Below, piece after piece: positions 1-6,118 of a stretch of DNA of 8,025 nucleotides. Source of the stretch: Alphaproteobacteria bacterium (GTDB taxonomy: Bacteria; Pseudomonadota; Alphaproteobacteria; Micropepsales; Micropepsaceae). Location of the stretch: assembly GCA_003246795.1 (NCBI GenBank), contig QKCS01000032.1, positions 1 to 8,025 on the forward strand. Direction: 5' to 3'. Position numbers and translations under genes: made by a program. The notes under the pieces were generated by a model. That model worked only from the letters and a program-made list of their open reading frames with translations. It was not told where the DNA came from and did not search any database. Each line of letters begins with the position of its first letter. Positions within the stretch are counted from its first letter, which is position 1.

Positions 1-314
1 GCGGCGTGATCGGGCCCGGCGTGGATCGCCTTGATCATCGCCTCGCTCATGCCGAGATCGCGTCCGATCCGTTCGTGCTGATGCACCTCGTACTTCGCCT
101 TCGACAGCACGCCCGCGCGGATGATCGCGATCTCGCGCAGCACGGGATCGAGTTTCGACTTGAACAGGATGTAGTTCCCCATCCGGGTGAACGCCTGCAG
201 CAGTCCTTCGCCTCCCGCCATCATGCGGAAGATGTTGAGCGGCGGCATTTTGCCGAACACTTCCTGCGTTTCCGGGGACAGCATCTTGGGATCGGGGTAG
301 GGCACGCGTGCCAT
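1..314 (-). CDS. Carboxymuconolactone decarboxylase (CMD/AhpD-like) family protein, partial
   Basis: About 104 N-terminal codons are visible, read leftwards from the ATG at 314-312; the rest lies beyond the left edge. The family is an all-helical fold that includes 4-carboxymuconolactone decarboxylase and AhpD. The recognisable part is residues 53-99: KLDPVLREIAIIRAG, then KYEVHQHERIGRDLGMSE, the helix-turn-helix that carries the active site in this family. The CxxC pair of AhpD-type peroxidases is absent (the stretch reads E-V-H-Q-H, residues 76-80), so a thiol peroxidase role is unlikely; decarboxylase or hydrolase-like chemistry, or an unknown role, is possible. A weak Shine-Dalgarno GAAGAG (complement of 324-329) lies 9 nt before the start. 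It is divergent from the acyl-CoA ligase across 152 bp, which suggests shared control. Family assignment is fairly secure; substrate is unknown. Confidence 0.82.
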   Translation of the reverse strand, partial: MARVPYPDPKMLSPETQEVFGKMPPLNIFRMMAGGEGLLQAFTRMGNYILFKSKLDPVLREIAIIRAGVLSKAKYEVHQHERIGRDLGMSEAMIKAIHAGPDHA

Positions 315-377
315 GAAACAGGTCTCTTCGGTTGAGTGGCGACGGCCGCACTCTAGCCGACGGAGAGCGTCAGGAAA

Positions 378-396
378 GCGGTTTCGTGGAAACCGC
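378..396. promoter_or_regulatory. 19-bp perfect palindrome, candidate operator
   Basis: GCGGTTTC-GTG-GAAACCGC: two perfect 8-base arms around a 3-base centre, in the 152-bp gap between the divergent CMD-like gene and the acyl-CoA ligase. Size, symmetry and position fit a dimeric repressor site (TetR- or GntR-like). The regulator is not in the window. The half-sites point the opposite way from the GAAAC...GTTTC type known for PsrA, so that identity is not claimed. Confidence 0.5.
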
Positions 397-400
397 GCCA

Positions 401-428
401 TTGCCTCTGCGTCTCACCACGTTAGAGT
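401..428 (+). promoter_or_regulatory. Weak candidate sigma-70 promoter for the acyl-CoA ligase
   Basis: TTGCCT (401-406) and TAGAGT (423-428) are separated by 16 bases, each matching about four of six consensus positions. The element begins four bases after the palindrome at 378-396, so a protein bound there could block it. The match is poor enough to be chance. Confidence 0.2.
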
Positions 429-449
429 GCAAAAAAACGAATGTCTCAT

Positions 450-457
450 GGGGAGGA
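450..457 (+). promoter_or_regulatory. Ribosome binding site setting the ligase start
   Basis: GGGGAGGA ends 9 nt before the ATG at 467. The reading frame is open further upstream to an ATG at 332, but that extension has no such site, is not family-like, and would run through the palindrome and the promoter region. This site therefore decides the start in favour of 467. Confidence 0.75.
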
Positions 458-466
458 ACGAAGCCG

Positions 467-2059
467 ATGTACGATTTCACCGGCCTCAAGGTGCTGGCCG
501 ACATTCCGCGCCAGCAGGCCCGCAAACGCGGCAACTCGACTGCGATGTATTTCCAAGGCCGGGAAACCACTTACGCCGCGCTCGACGCGCGCGCGAGCCA
601 GGTTGCGAACGGCCTGATCGCGCTTGGGACAAAGCCGCACGCGCGCGTCGGTTACATGGGCATGAACTCGGACCTGTACTTCGAAGTCCTGCTGGGCTCG
701 TTCAAGGCGAACGCCGTCATGGTTGGGGTCAACTGGCGCCTCGCCGGTCCCGAAGTGGTCTATGTCCTGAACGACGCGGGCTGCGAGGTCGTCTTCGTCG
801 GCGCCGAATTCGTCCCGCTGATCGAAACGGTCAAGAAGGACTGCCCGAAGCTGAAGCACGTCATCGCGGTCGACGGCGGCCACGCCTCGTGGCCCGCCTA
901 TGTTCAGTGGCGCGACGGCCAGAGCGCGAAGGACCCGAACCTCAAGATCAAGGCCGACGACGACGCCATCCAGCTCTACACCTCCGGCACGACCGGTCAT
1001 CCGAAGGGCGTGCAGCTCACGAACGGCAACTACATGGCCTTCTTCAAGGCCGCCCAAGACGCCAAGTGGGGCGACTTCGACGCCGGCGACATGAACCTCG
1101 TCGCAATGCCGAACTTCCACGTCGCGGGAACGAACATGGGCCTCACGACGCTCGCGCAGGGTTCGCAGGGCATCGTCATGAAGACGGTCGTGCCCGACGA
1201 GATCTTCGACCTCATCGCCAAGTTCAAGATCAAGAACATGTTCTTGGTCCCCGCCGTGATCCTGATGCTGACCCAGCATCCGCGCGCCAAGACGACTGAC
1301 CTTTCGTCCGTCAAGGCGATGTTCTACGGCGCCTCGCCGATCGCGGAGGAAACGCTTAAGAACGCGCAGGCGCTTTTCAAAGGCTGCGGCTTCACGCAGC
1401 TCTACGGCCTCACCGAAACCGTGGGCGCGGGCACCGCGCTGCAGCCCGAGGACCATGTCGGCGAACGGCTGCGTTCCTGCGGCAAGCCCTATCCCGGCCT
1501 CGACGTCAAAGTGTTCGACGCGAACGACCGCGAGGTGAAGCAGGGCGCGATCGGCGAGATCGTAATCGCGGGCCCGACGCTCATGAAGGGCTACTGGAAC
1601 AAGCCGGAGGCGACAGCCTCGGCGATCAAGACGAAGCGCTCATTCTTCGGCGGCGAGAAGCGTTGGTTCTACACCGGCGACGCCGGTTTCTTCGACAAGC
1701 AGGGATTCCTCTACATCCACGATCGCGTGAAGGACATGATCGTCTCGGGCGGCGAGAACATCTATCCGGCCGAGGTCGAGAATGCGGTCATGGCGCACCC
1801 GGCGGTCGCCGACTGCGCCGTCATCGGCGTGCCAGACGACAAATGGGGCGAGGCGGTGAAGGCCATCGTCGTCTTGAAGCAAGGCCAGCAGGCGACGGCC
1901 GAAGACATCATCGCCTTCTGCAAGACGCGCATCGCAAGCTACAAGGTGCCGAAATCCGTCGACTTCGTGGACACGATCCCGCGCAACCCCTCCGGCAAGG
2001 TCCTCCGCCGGGAACTGCGCGAGCCGTATTGGATGGGCAAAGAACGCCGGGTGAACTAA
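467..2059 (+). CDS. Fatty-acid-type acyl-CoA ligase (AMP-forming, ANL superfamily)
   Basis: The 530-residue protein has a complete adenylate-forming enzyme layout. It activates a carboxylic acid with ATP to an acyl-AMP and transfers it to CoA. Visible motifs: the phosphate-binding loop YTSGTTGHPKG (171-181), the adenine-binding YGLTET (313-318), YTGD (402-405) with the ribose-binding Asp, the hinge DRVKDMIVSGGENIYP (from 419) and the C-terminal PSGKVLRREL with catalytic Lys511. Nothing is missing and the length is normal for medium/long-chain acyl-CoA synthetases of the FadD/COG0318 group. Chain length and substrate cannot be read from sequence; aromatic or short-chain acids are possible. The GST gene starts 2 nt after its stop, so the two are very likely co-transcribed. 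Start chosen at 467 for its strong ribosome binding site. Confidence 0.93.
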   Translation: MYDFTGLKVLADIPRQQARKRGNSTAMYFQGRETTYAALDARASQVANGLIALGTKPHARVGYMGMNSDLYFEVLLGSFKANAVMVGVNWRLAGPEVVYVLNDAGCEVVFVGAEFVPLIETVKKDCPKLKHVIAVDGGHASWPAYVQWRDGQSAKDPNLKIKADDDAIQLYTSGTTGHPKGVQLTNGNYMAFFKAAQDAKWGDFDAGDMNLVAMPNFHVAGTNMGLTTLAQGSQGIVMKTVVPDEIFDLIAKFKIKNMFLVPAVILMLTQHPRAKTTDLSSVKAMFYGASPIAEETLKNAQALFKGCGFTQLYGLTETVGAGTALQPEDHVGERLRSCGKPYPGLDVKVFDANDREVKQGAIGEIVIAGPTLMKGYWNKPEATASAIKTKRSFFGGEKRWFYTGDAGFFDKQGFLYIHDRVKDMIVSGGENIYPAEVENAVMAHPAVADCAVIGVPDDKWGEAVKAIVVLKQGQQATAEDIIAFCKTRIASYKVPKSVDFVDTIPRNPSGKVLRRELREPYWMGKERRVN

Positions 2060-2061
2060 CG

Positions 2062-2733
2062 TTGCGCCTCTTCAACGAAAACGACCCCGCGCCCAATCCG
2101 CGCCGCGTGCGCATTTTCCTGAAGGAAAAAGGCATCGACGTCGAGTTGGTGCCGACGCCTTTGGCCAAACGTGCGCATAAGTCGCCCGAACACCTGGCGC
2201 GCAACCCGCTGGGTCAAGTCCCCGTGCTTGAACTTGGCGACGGATCGCACGTGGCTGAAAGCGTTTCGATTTGCCGTTACCTCGAAGAGGTGCATCCCGA
2301 ACCAAACCTCTTCGGCCGCGACGCCAAGGAGCGTGCCGTCGTCGATATGTGGGTCCGCCGCGTCGAGTTCCGCCTGATGCAGCCGGTGGGTCAAATTTGG
2401 GTCCACACGCATCCCTTCACCGCGGCGGTCGCGACCCAGGCCTTCGGCGGGCAGTTCAAGGACTACGGCGCCGCCAATCGCAAGGTTTTCGATGGCGCCT
2501 GCCGCCTCTTCGACAAGGAGATCTCCGGGCGCCCGTTCGTCGCGGGCGACCGCTACACGATGGCCGACATCGTGGCGCAAACGACGTTCGATTTCGCGCG
2601 CTTCATCGGCGTGGACATGCCGGAAGACTGCAAAGTGTTGGCGGACTGGTACGCCCGTGTCTCGGCGCGCCCGAGCGCGGTGTACGAGGTTTCGGAAGTT
2701 TTGATGAAGCAGGCGCGCGGCGCGGAGAGTTGA
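2062..2733 (+). CDS. Glutathione S-transferase family protein (TTG start)
   Basis: A 223-residue, two-domain GST. The N-terminal thioredoxin-like domain (about 1-80) begins RLFNENDPAPNPRRVRIFL, typical of bacterial GSTs, then NPLGQVPVLEL with the cis-proline, and AESVSICRYLEE, whose E-S pair contacts the glutathione gamma-glutamyl group. The helical C-terminal domain carries AGDRYTMADI, the N-capping box and hydrophobic staple conserved in the fold. It probably conjugates or reduces an electrophile with glutathione in the cytosol. The family-typical N-terminus fits only the TTG at 2062; no ATG or GTG in frame gives a sensible start. GGGTGA (2049-2054), inside the last codons of the ligase, sits 7 nt upstream, so translation is probably coupled to the ligase. 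Substrate unknown. Confidence 0.9.
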   Translation: MRLFNENDPAPNPRRVRIFLKEKGIDVELVPTPLAKRAHKSPEHLARNPLGQVPVLELGDGSHVAESVSICRYLEEVHPEPNLFGRDAKERAVVDMWVRRVEFRLMQPVGQIWVHTHPFTAAVATQAFGGQFKDYGAANRKVFDGACRLFDKEISGRPFVAGDRYTMADIVAQTTFDFARFIGVDMPEDCKVLADWYARVSARPSAVYEVSEVLMKQARGAES

Positions 2734-2737
2734 CCCG

Positions 2738-3427
2738 CTACTGGCGCATCTCAATCGTCATCTGGATGCAGCCCTCGTTCGACATCCCGTCGCGGTGGGC
2801 TCGCGCGACGATCTCGTCGAACGCGCGCTTGAGCGCCGGGTCGTTGTCGACCTTGGCCAGATACTCTGCGCCCAGTTTCATCGTCTCTTCGATGTTCTGC
2901 GCGTCCGCGATGCGCCGGCACACATAGTCGAACGTGACGTCCCGCCGCGCGATCACCGGCGCGAGCAGCTCGCCGGGCGACAGCGTGTCGAGGTGAACCA
3001 TCCCGCCGCGCCGGTCGATCGCCTTGAGCCAGCGGTCATAGTCGAGCGCCGTGCGCTGGTCGGCGACCGTGTCGTCATACCAGACGTCGAGGATCTCCAC
3101 GCTGTGCCGCGCGACGCGCAGCGCTTCGCAGAGCGCCGTCGCCCAGTCGGCGATGTGGTGCGGCGCGAAGGAGAACACGACGACGTCGAACTCGCTGTCC
3201 TTGAACGGAAGCCGTTCGGCCGACCCCAAGGCCGCCTCGAAGCCCTCCAACTTCAGATTTGAAACCGCGTCGGCGTCCGGATCGAGCCCGACAAGCCGTC
3301 CCACCTCGCCCGCAACCGTTTTCAGAAATGCGCCGTTGCCGCTGCCGACCTCGAGGGTTGAGCGCGGTCGCCCACCCAAGACGCGGCTGCGGAACTCGTC
3401 GCGATAGATGTCAAAAACGTCGGCCAC
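2738..3427 (-). CDS. Class I SAM-dependent methyltransferase
   Basis: A 229-residue protein with a Rossmann-like methyltransferase core: motif I EVGSGNG (26-32) binding SAM, an acidic residue at the end of strand 2 (VGLDPD, Asp49) for the ribose, SAERLPF (69-75), then FDVVVFSFAPHHIADW, the usual motif of COG2226 / Methyltransf_11 proteins. The C-terminal third (from about 120) is the likely substrate-binding part and shows no motif I recognise. The GTG start at 3427 is preferred because GGAG lies 7 nt upstream and the core begins right after; the frame is open 40 codons further upstream but that part is arginine-rich and not family-like. It is 134 bp downstream of dnaA on the same strand and ends 4 bp from the stop of the convergent GST. 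Substrate unknown. Confidence 0.85.
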   Translation of the reverse strand: MADVFDIYRDEFRSRVLGGRPRSTLEVGSGNGAFLKTVAGEVGRLVGLDPDADAVSNLKLEGFEAALGSAERLPFKDSEFDVVVFSFAPHHIADWATALCEALRVARHSVEILDVWYDDTVADQRTALDYDRWLKAIDRRGGMVHLDTLSPGELLAPVIARRDVTFDYVCRRIADAQNIEETMKLGAEYLAKVDNDPALKRAFDEIVARAHRDGMSNEGCIQMTIEMRQ

Positions 3428-3434
3428 GCGCGCA

Positions 3435-3438
3435 CTCC
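3435..3438 (-). promoter_or_regulatory. Ribosome binding site supporting the GTG start at 3427
   Basis: On the minus strand GGAG (within ACGGAGTG) is 7 nt before the GTG at 3427-3425. It decides the methyltransferase start against the upstream ATG at 3547, which would fall just after the dnaA stop and has a composition unlike the family. Confidence 0.6.
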
Positions 3439-3510
3439 GTCTGGTACGCGCGACCGTACAGCACGCCGCAAGTCGAAGCCATCGCTGCTCATCGCCTGCG
3501 CACATCGAAA

Positions 3511-3538
3511 CGGCGGTCCGCCGCAAAGCGAACCGCCG
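3511..3538 (-). terminator. Hairpin downstream of dnaA, possible weak terminator
   Basis: Arms CGGCGGT (3511-3517) and ACCGCCG (3532-3538) are perfectly complementary around a 14-base loop. On the minus strand the stem is followed by TTTC only, not a real U-tract. It begins 23 bases after the dnaA stop codon. It could end or attenuate dnaA transcription before the methyltransferase; equally it may only be a GC-rich chance hairpin. Confidence 0.35.
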
Positions 3539-3561
3539 CCTACCCAAGGCTGTTCTTGTTG

Positions 3562-4959
3562 TCAGTTTTTGTTGTTCTTGTCGCCTTGATCCTCCCAGTC
3601 GCGGATGGAGCGCTGGATTGTCTCGACTTCAGCCTTGAACGTAGGGTCGGTCGCGCAACGGCGACGCACCTGGTCGCATCCGTGCATCACTGTTGTGTGA
3701 TCTTTGCCATAGTGGCGGCCGATTTCCGGAAACGAGCGATTGGTCAATTGTCGCGACACGAAGAACGCCACCTGCCGCGGCCGCACGTACTCCCGCCGTC
3801 GGCACGATGAAAGCAGGTCGCGCGGCGTCACGCCAAAATGTTGCGCCACGCCTTGCCCGATCTCGCTCAACGTCACGCGCTTGTTGTGCGCCTTGAGAAA
3901 GTCGGCCAACCAGATTTGCGCGCATTCGAACGTGATCGCCTCGTCGGTATTGCTGCTCTGCATCGCAAGGCGGCGGAGCGCCCCGTCCAACACGCGCACA
4001 TTCGCCTGAATGCGCGCCGCCATCATCCGTAAGACGTCGTCGCCGACGGAAAACCCCGGCGCCTCTTGGGTCAGCCGCTTCGCCTTCGCCTGCAGGATCG
4101 CGAAGCGAAGGTCGAGGTCCGCGAGCGTGATCTCGACGCCGCCGCCGTTGATCAACCGCGAGCGCAGCCGTTCCGGCAGTTGTTCGATCAGCGACGGCGA
4201 CCGGTCGGCGGAAAGAACGATTTGCTTGCCGCGCGCGATTAGGTCGTCGAACGTGAAGAAGAACTCCTCGACGCTGGCCGCCTTTCCTTCGAGGAACTGC
4301 ACATCGTCACAGAAAAGAACGTCGACGTTGCGCACCAGATCCTTGAATGCAAGCGTCTTGCGGTCTTTCAGCGAGGTTACGAAACCACGCACGAACGCTT
4401 CGGACGTCAGGTAGAGCACGCGCAGCTTTGGATCGCGCTCCAACATGCGCGCGGCGGCCGCCTGAAGCAGGTGCGTTTTGCCGGTTCCGGTCGGCCCGAA
4501 GATGAAGAGCGGATTGGCGCGTGTCGCAGTCCCCGCCGCGACATTTTGCGCCGCGTTGAAGGCGGCCGCGTTCGACGGCCCGATCACGAACGCGGCAAAC
4601 GTCGACTTCGGATCGAGAGGGATGGAGCCTTCAACCAGCGCGGGCGCTGCTTCGGTCGTCGCCTCGGCGGCGTGAAGCAGCTGCGGCTTGGGCAACACGA
4701 CGAAATCGACGGCGCGCTCCATCCCCGACAATCGAGCGAGAACGTTGGCGATTTTCTCGCCGAACCGGCTCGCGACGCGTTCGGCTTCGAAGTCGGTCGT
4801 GCAGGCGAGCACGATCGTCTCTTCGTTTGCCGAAACCGGCACGATCGGCCAGATCCAAGTCTTGAACGGCCTCTCGCCGACTTCGTTCCGCATTACCTCG
4901 GAGGCGCGCCGCCACAGAGCGGTCAGCGGAGGATCGTCCATTCGTTCGCGTGCCGTCAT
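3562..4959 (-). CDS. dnaA: Chromosomal replication initiator protein DnaA (divergent)
   Basis: A 465-residue protein with all four DnaA domains; it binds origin DNA boxes and ATP, forms a helical oligomer and opens the origin. Domain I (about 10-90) includes FKTWIWPIV; domain II is a short Ala/Pro-rich linker (about 91-117). The domain III AAA+ ATPase has Walker A GPTGTGKT (155-162), Walker B VDVLFCDDVQF with Asp218/Asp219, sensor I IVLSADR (247-253), a likely arginine finger in RLRSRL (Arg268) and sensor II Arg322 before LDGAL. Domain IV (about 360-465) has RPRQVAF and the signature KDHTTVMHG (419-427). Odd points: a Cys in Walker B, GPTGTGKT where alphaproteobacterial DnaA usually has GG-x-G-x-GKT-like loops, and one Gly fewer before the DHTTV signature than the usual GGRDHTTV. 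All catalytic residues are kept, so it looks functional. Hda/HdaA is excluded because domains I and IV are present. dnaN is not adjacent. Confidence 0.9.
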   Translation of the reverse strand: MTARERMDDPPLTALWRRASEVMRNEVGERPFKTWIWPIVPVSANEETIVLACTTDFEAERVASRFGEKIANVLARLSGMERAVDFVVLPKPQLLHAAEATTEAAPALVEGSIPLDPKSTFAAFVIGPSNAAAFNAAQNVAAGTATRANPLFIFGPTGTGKTHLLQAAAARMLERDPKLRVLYLTSEAFVRGFVTSLKDRKTLAFKDLVRNVDVLFCDDVQFLEGKAASVEEFFFTFDDLIARGKQIVLSADRSPSLIEQLPERLRSRLINGGGVEITLADLDLRFAILQAKAKRLTQEAPGFSVGDDVLRMMAARIQANVRVLDGALRRLAMQSSNTDEAITFECAQIWLADFLKAHNKRVTLSEIGQGVAQHFGVTPRDLLSSCRRREYVRPRQVAFFVSRQLTNRSFPEIGRHYGKDHTTVMHGCDQVRRRCATDPTFKAEVETIQRSIRDWEDQGDKNNKN

Positions 4960-4968
4960 TGTTGTTGT

Positions 4969-4976
4969 CTCTCCCT
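4969..4976 (-). promoter_or_regulatory. Ribosome binding site for dnaA
   Basis: AGGGAGAG on the minus strand lies 9 nt before the ATG at 4959. An in-frame ATG 15 codons upstream (5004) would place this site inside the coding region and has no equivalent of its own, so 4959 is the better start. Confidence 0.7.
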
Positions 4977-5039
4977 GCACAATGATTGTCTTTGGCGGCG
5001 GCAATGCTCCCGTCGCGAGTGGTCGTAGCCCCTCGCCGT

Positions 5040-5061
5040 CGTCACATCCGCAAAAGTGACG
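5040..5061. promoter_or_regulatory. Inverted repeat upstream of dnaA
   Basis: CGTCAC-N10-GTGACG, perfect 6-base arms at 5040-5045 and 5056-5061, 80 bp upstream of the dnaA start. The position fits an operator or activator site at the dnaA promoter, but 6-base arms with a 10-base gap can occur by chance. Confidence 0.3.
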
Positions 5062-5274
5062 TGCGAGCGCCCGCGCGGTTGCGGTCGGTGGTTTGTCTAG
5101 CTGTGTCTGGAATGCCGGCTCGGGGGCCGCACGCTACGTGGCGCGTGTCGGCCCGTGCGTGAGCGTCTTGATTGGGCGGATGCAGTCGCAGATTCTGTTG
5201 TCTGTCATTTTGCGCTATCCGTGGCCGCTCATCGAGAGGCCAATGTGGGCTGCAGAAAAGCGGGGGGTTTCAAA

Positions 5275-5308
5275 ACATTTCCGCATCGAAATGTGATACG
5301 GTTCGTAT
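5275..5308. repeat. Two adjacent inverted repeats
   Basis: ACATTTC-N6-GAAATGT (5275-5294) is followed one base later by ATACG-GTT-CGTAT (5296-5308). They lie at the left border of the AT-rich patch. As DNA they resemble operator pairs; as RNA they would form two small hairpins. No gene starts nearby: dnaA starts about 315 bp to the left and the acetyltransferase about 325 bp to the right. Confidence 0.4.
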
Positions 5309-5368
5309 GTCGTTGGTGATCGCGATTGTCCATAACATCGAACGCTCGTCAACGTCCAAAGTTCACTG

Positions 5369-5423
5369 GCGCACGACGTGCTAGGTTCGAATTTCTGCGA
5401 ATCTCACGATGCGCACGACATGC
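5369..5423. repeat. Pair of near-identical 13-mers, 42 bp apart
   Basis: GCGCACGACGTGC (5369-5381) and GCGCACGACATGC (5411-5423) match at 12 of 13 positions, in the same orientation, exactly 42 bp apart (about four helical turns). Each is itself near-palindromic: GCACG-A-CGTGC in the first, GCGCA-N5-TGCGC around the second. They flank an AT-richer segment. They could be paired operator sites or initiator-like repeats; no third copy was found. Confidence 0.45.
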
Positions 5424-5475
5424 GCCCAGCAGAAAATAGCCAATTCCTTCACGCGAAAAAGAATCGAATAAAAAC

Positions 5476-5487
5476 TTCTTGCAAGAA
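5476..5487. repeat. 12-bp perfect palindrome in the AT-rich patch
   Basis: TTCTTGCAAGAA is a perfect palindrome directly after the most A+T-rich run (5447-5480), about 150 bp upstream of the acetyltransferase start. It is a possible protein binding site with no known assignment. Confidence 0.3.
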
Positions 5488-5520
5488 CCGCATGACGATG
5501 ATCTCGCGCGTCGTTGCCGG

Positions 5521-5541
5521 GACGTTCTGTATCCGAACGTC
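5521..5541. promoter_or_regulatory. 21-bp inverted repeat upstream of the GNAT gene
   Basis: GACGTTC-TGTATCC-GAACGTC has perfect 7-base arms around a 7-base centre and ends 93 bp before the GNAT start. The GTTC-N7 spacing recalls the alphaproteobacterial LexA box, but that box repeats GTTC directly, whereas here the second half is inverted (GAAC). It is therefore a candidate operator for an unknown regulator. Confidence 0.35.
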
Positions 5542-5634
5542 GCACTGTCACTTCAGCACTGCCGTTGGAGGTGCCAACGCGCAATCGTGCGGAAAAGGTC
5601 TTGCGTAGCCGAAGGATGGAGACAGAGTCGATCT

Positions 5635-6099
5635 ATGTTCCATTTGCGAGAGCCCCGCGCGAGTGAACTCACCGCGTTGAGCGATCTGTGCATGCGCTCG
5701 AAAGCCGTCTGGGGCTACGACGACGCGTTCATGCAGGCGTGCCGCGCCGAACTCACGCTGACGCAAGAGGATATGAGCGCGTCGCGCTTGCAGGTCGGCG
5801 AGGCGGATGACGTGATTGTCGGTGTCGCTCAAGTCTCCGCGGCGGGCGACGTCGCCTATTTGGAGAAACTGTTTGTGGAACCCGACCGTCTGCGAAGCGG
5901 TGCCGGTCGCGCGCTCTTCGCCTGGGCGGTGCGGACGGCAAAGGACATGGGCGCAGACCGACTGGCCATCGAAGCGGACCCCGGCGCCGCCGCATTCTAT
6001 CGACGCATGGGCGCGCGCGACGACGGCGTCGCGCCGTCCGCCTCCATCCCCGGTCGCTCGCTGCCGCGACTGGTGCTGGACCTAACGAACGCGGTCTAG
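5635..6099 (+). CDS. GNAT family N-acetyltransferase
   Basis: A 154-residue single-domain GNAT, which transfers an acetyl group from acetyl-CoA to an amine; the acceptor is unknown. Visible: N-terminal RSKAVWGYDDAFMQACRAEL (21-40), a block typical of one uncharacterised GNAT subgroup; the strand and turn leading into motif A, KLFVEP (78-83), then RSGAGRALF (87-95), the pyrophosphate-binding loop, with Leu where Gln/Arg usually opens the Q/RxxGxG motif; motif B AFYRRMGA (120-127); and the subgroup's C-terminal SIPGRSLPRLVLDL. The ATG at 5635 matches the family N-terminus; its ribosome binding site is weak (GGAGA at 5618-5622, 12 nt away). It stands alone on its strand and ends 19 bp from the convergent hydrolase remnant. 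Confidence 0.87.
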   Translation: MFHLREPRASELTALSDLCMRSKAVWGYDDAFMQACRAELTLTQEDMSASRLQVGEADDVIVGVAQVSAAGDVAYLEKLFVEPDRLRSGAGRALFAWAVRTAKDMGADRLAIEADPGAAAFYRRMGARDDGVAPSASIPGRSLPRLVLDLTNAV

Positions 6100-6118
6100 C
6101 CGAATTCGCATTCTGCAG

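Larger units (their letters stand above)
4960..5634. other. 675-bp intergenic region upstream of dnaA and the GNAT gene
   Basis: No open frame here looks like a real gene: those present are short and give no recognisable protein. No tRNA fold, no rpsT (a frequent dnaA neighbour) and no ribosomal RNA is seen. The stretch from about 5255 to 5490 is clearly richer in A+T than the rest of the window (13 G/C in the 40 bases 5441-5480). It must hold the divergent promoters of dnaA and the acetyltransferase. An origin of replication is possible by position, but I find no TTATCCACA-type box; the nearest is TTGTCCATA at about 5326-5334 with two mismatches. The inverted and direct repeats inside it are listed separately. 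Confidence 0.6.

Noticed and set aside
446..1456. Long minus-strand open frame opposite the acyl-CoA ligase
   Set aside because: It is the antisense shadow of a complete, motif-rich gene; its translation is Arg/His/Asp-rich and shows no family motif.
1663..2061. Upstream extension of the GST frame inside the ligase gene
   Set aside because: The frame is open, but the extra part overlaps the ligase in another frame, is arginine-rich, and the GST fold begins exactly at the TTG at 2062.
5385..5400. GGTTCGAATTT resembling a tRNA T-psi-C arm
   Set aside because: The bases on either side do not form the 5-bp T stem, and no acceptor or anticodon arm is found around it.
5378..5608. Short plus-strand open frame upstream of the GNAT gene
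   Set aside because: No recognisable protein, no good ribosome binding site, and it crosses several inverted repeats; more likely non-coding.
4960..5634. Origin of replication as a firm feature
   Set aside because: Position next to dnaA and AT-richness are suggestive, but no canonical DnaA box or iteron array is visible, so it is kept as a finding only.
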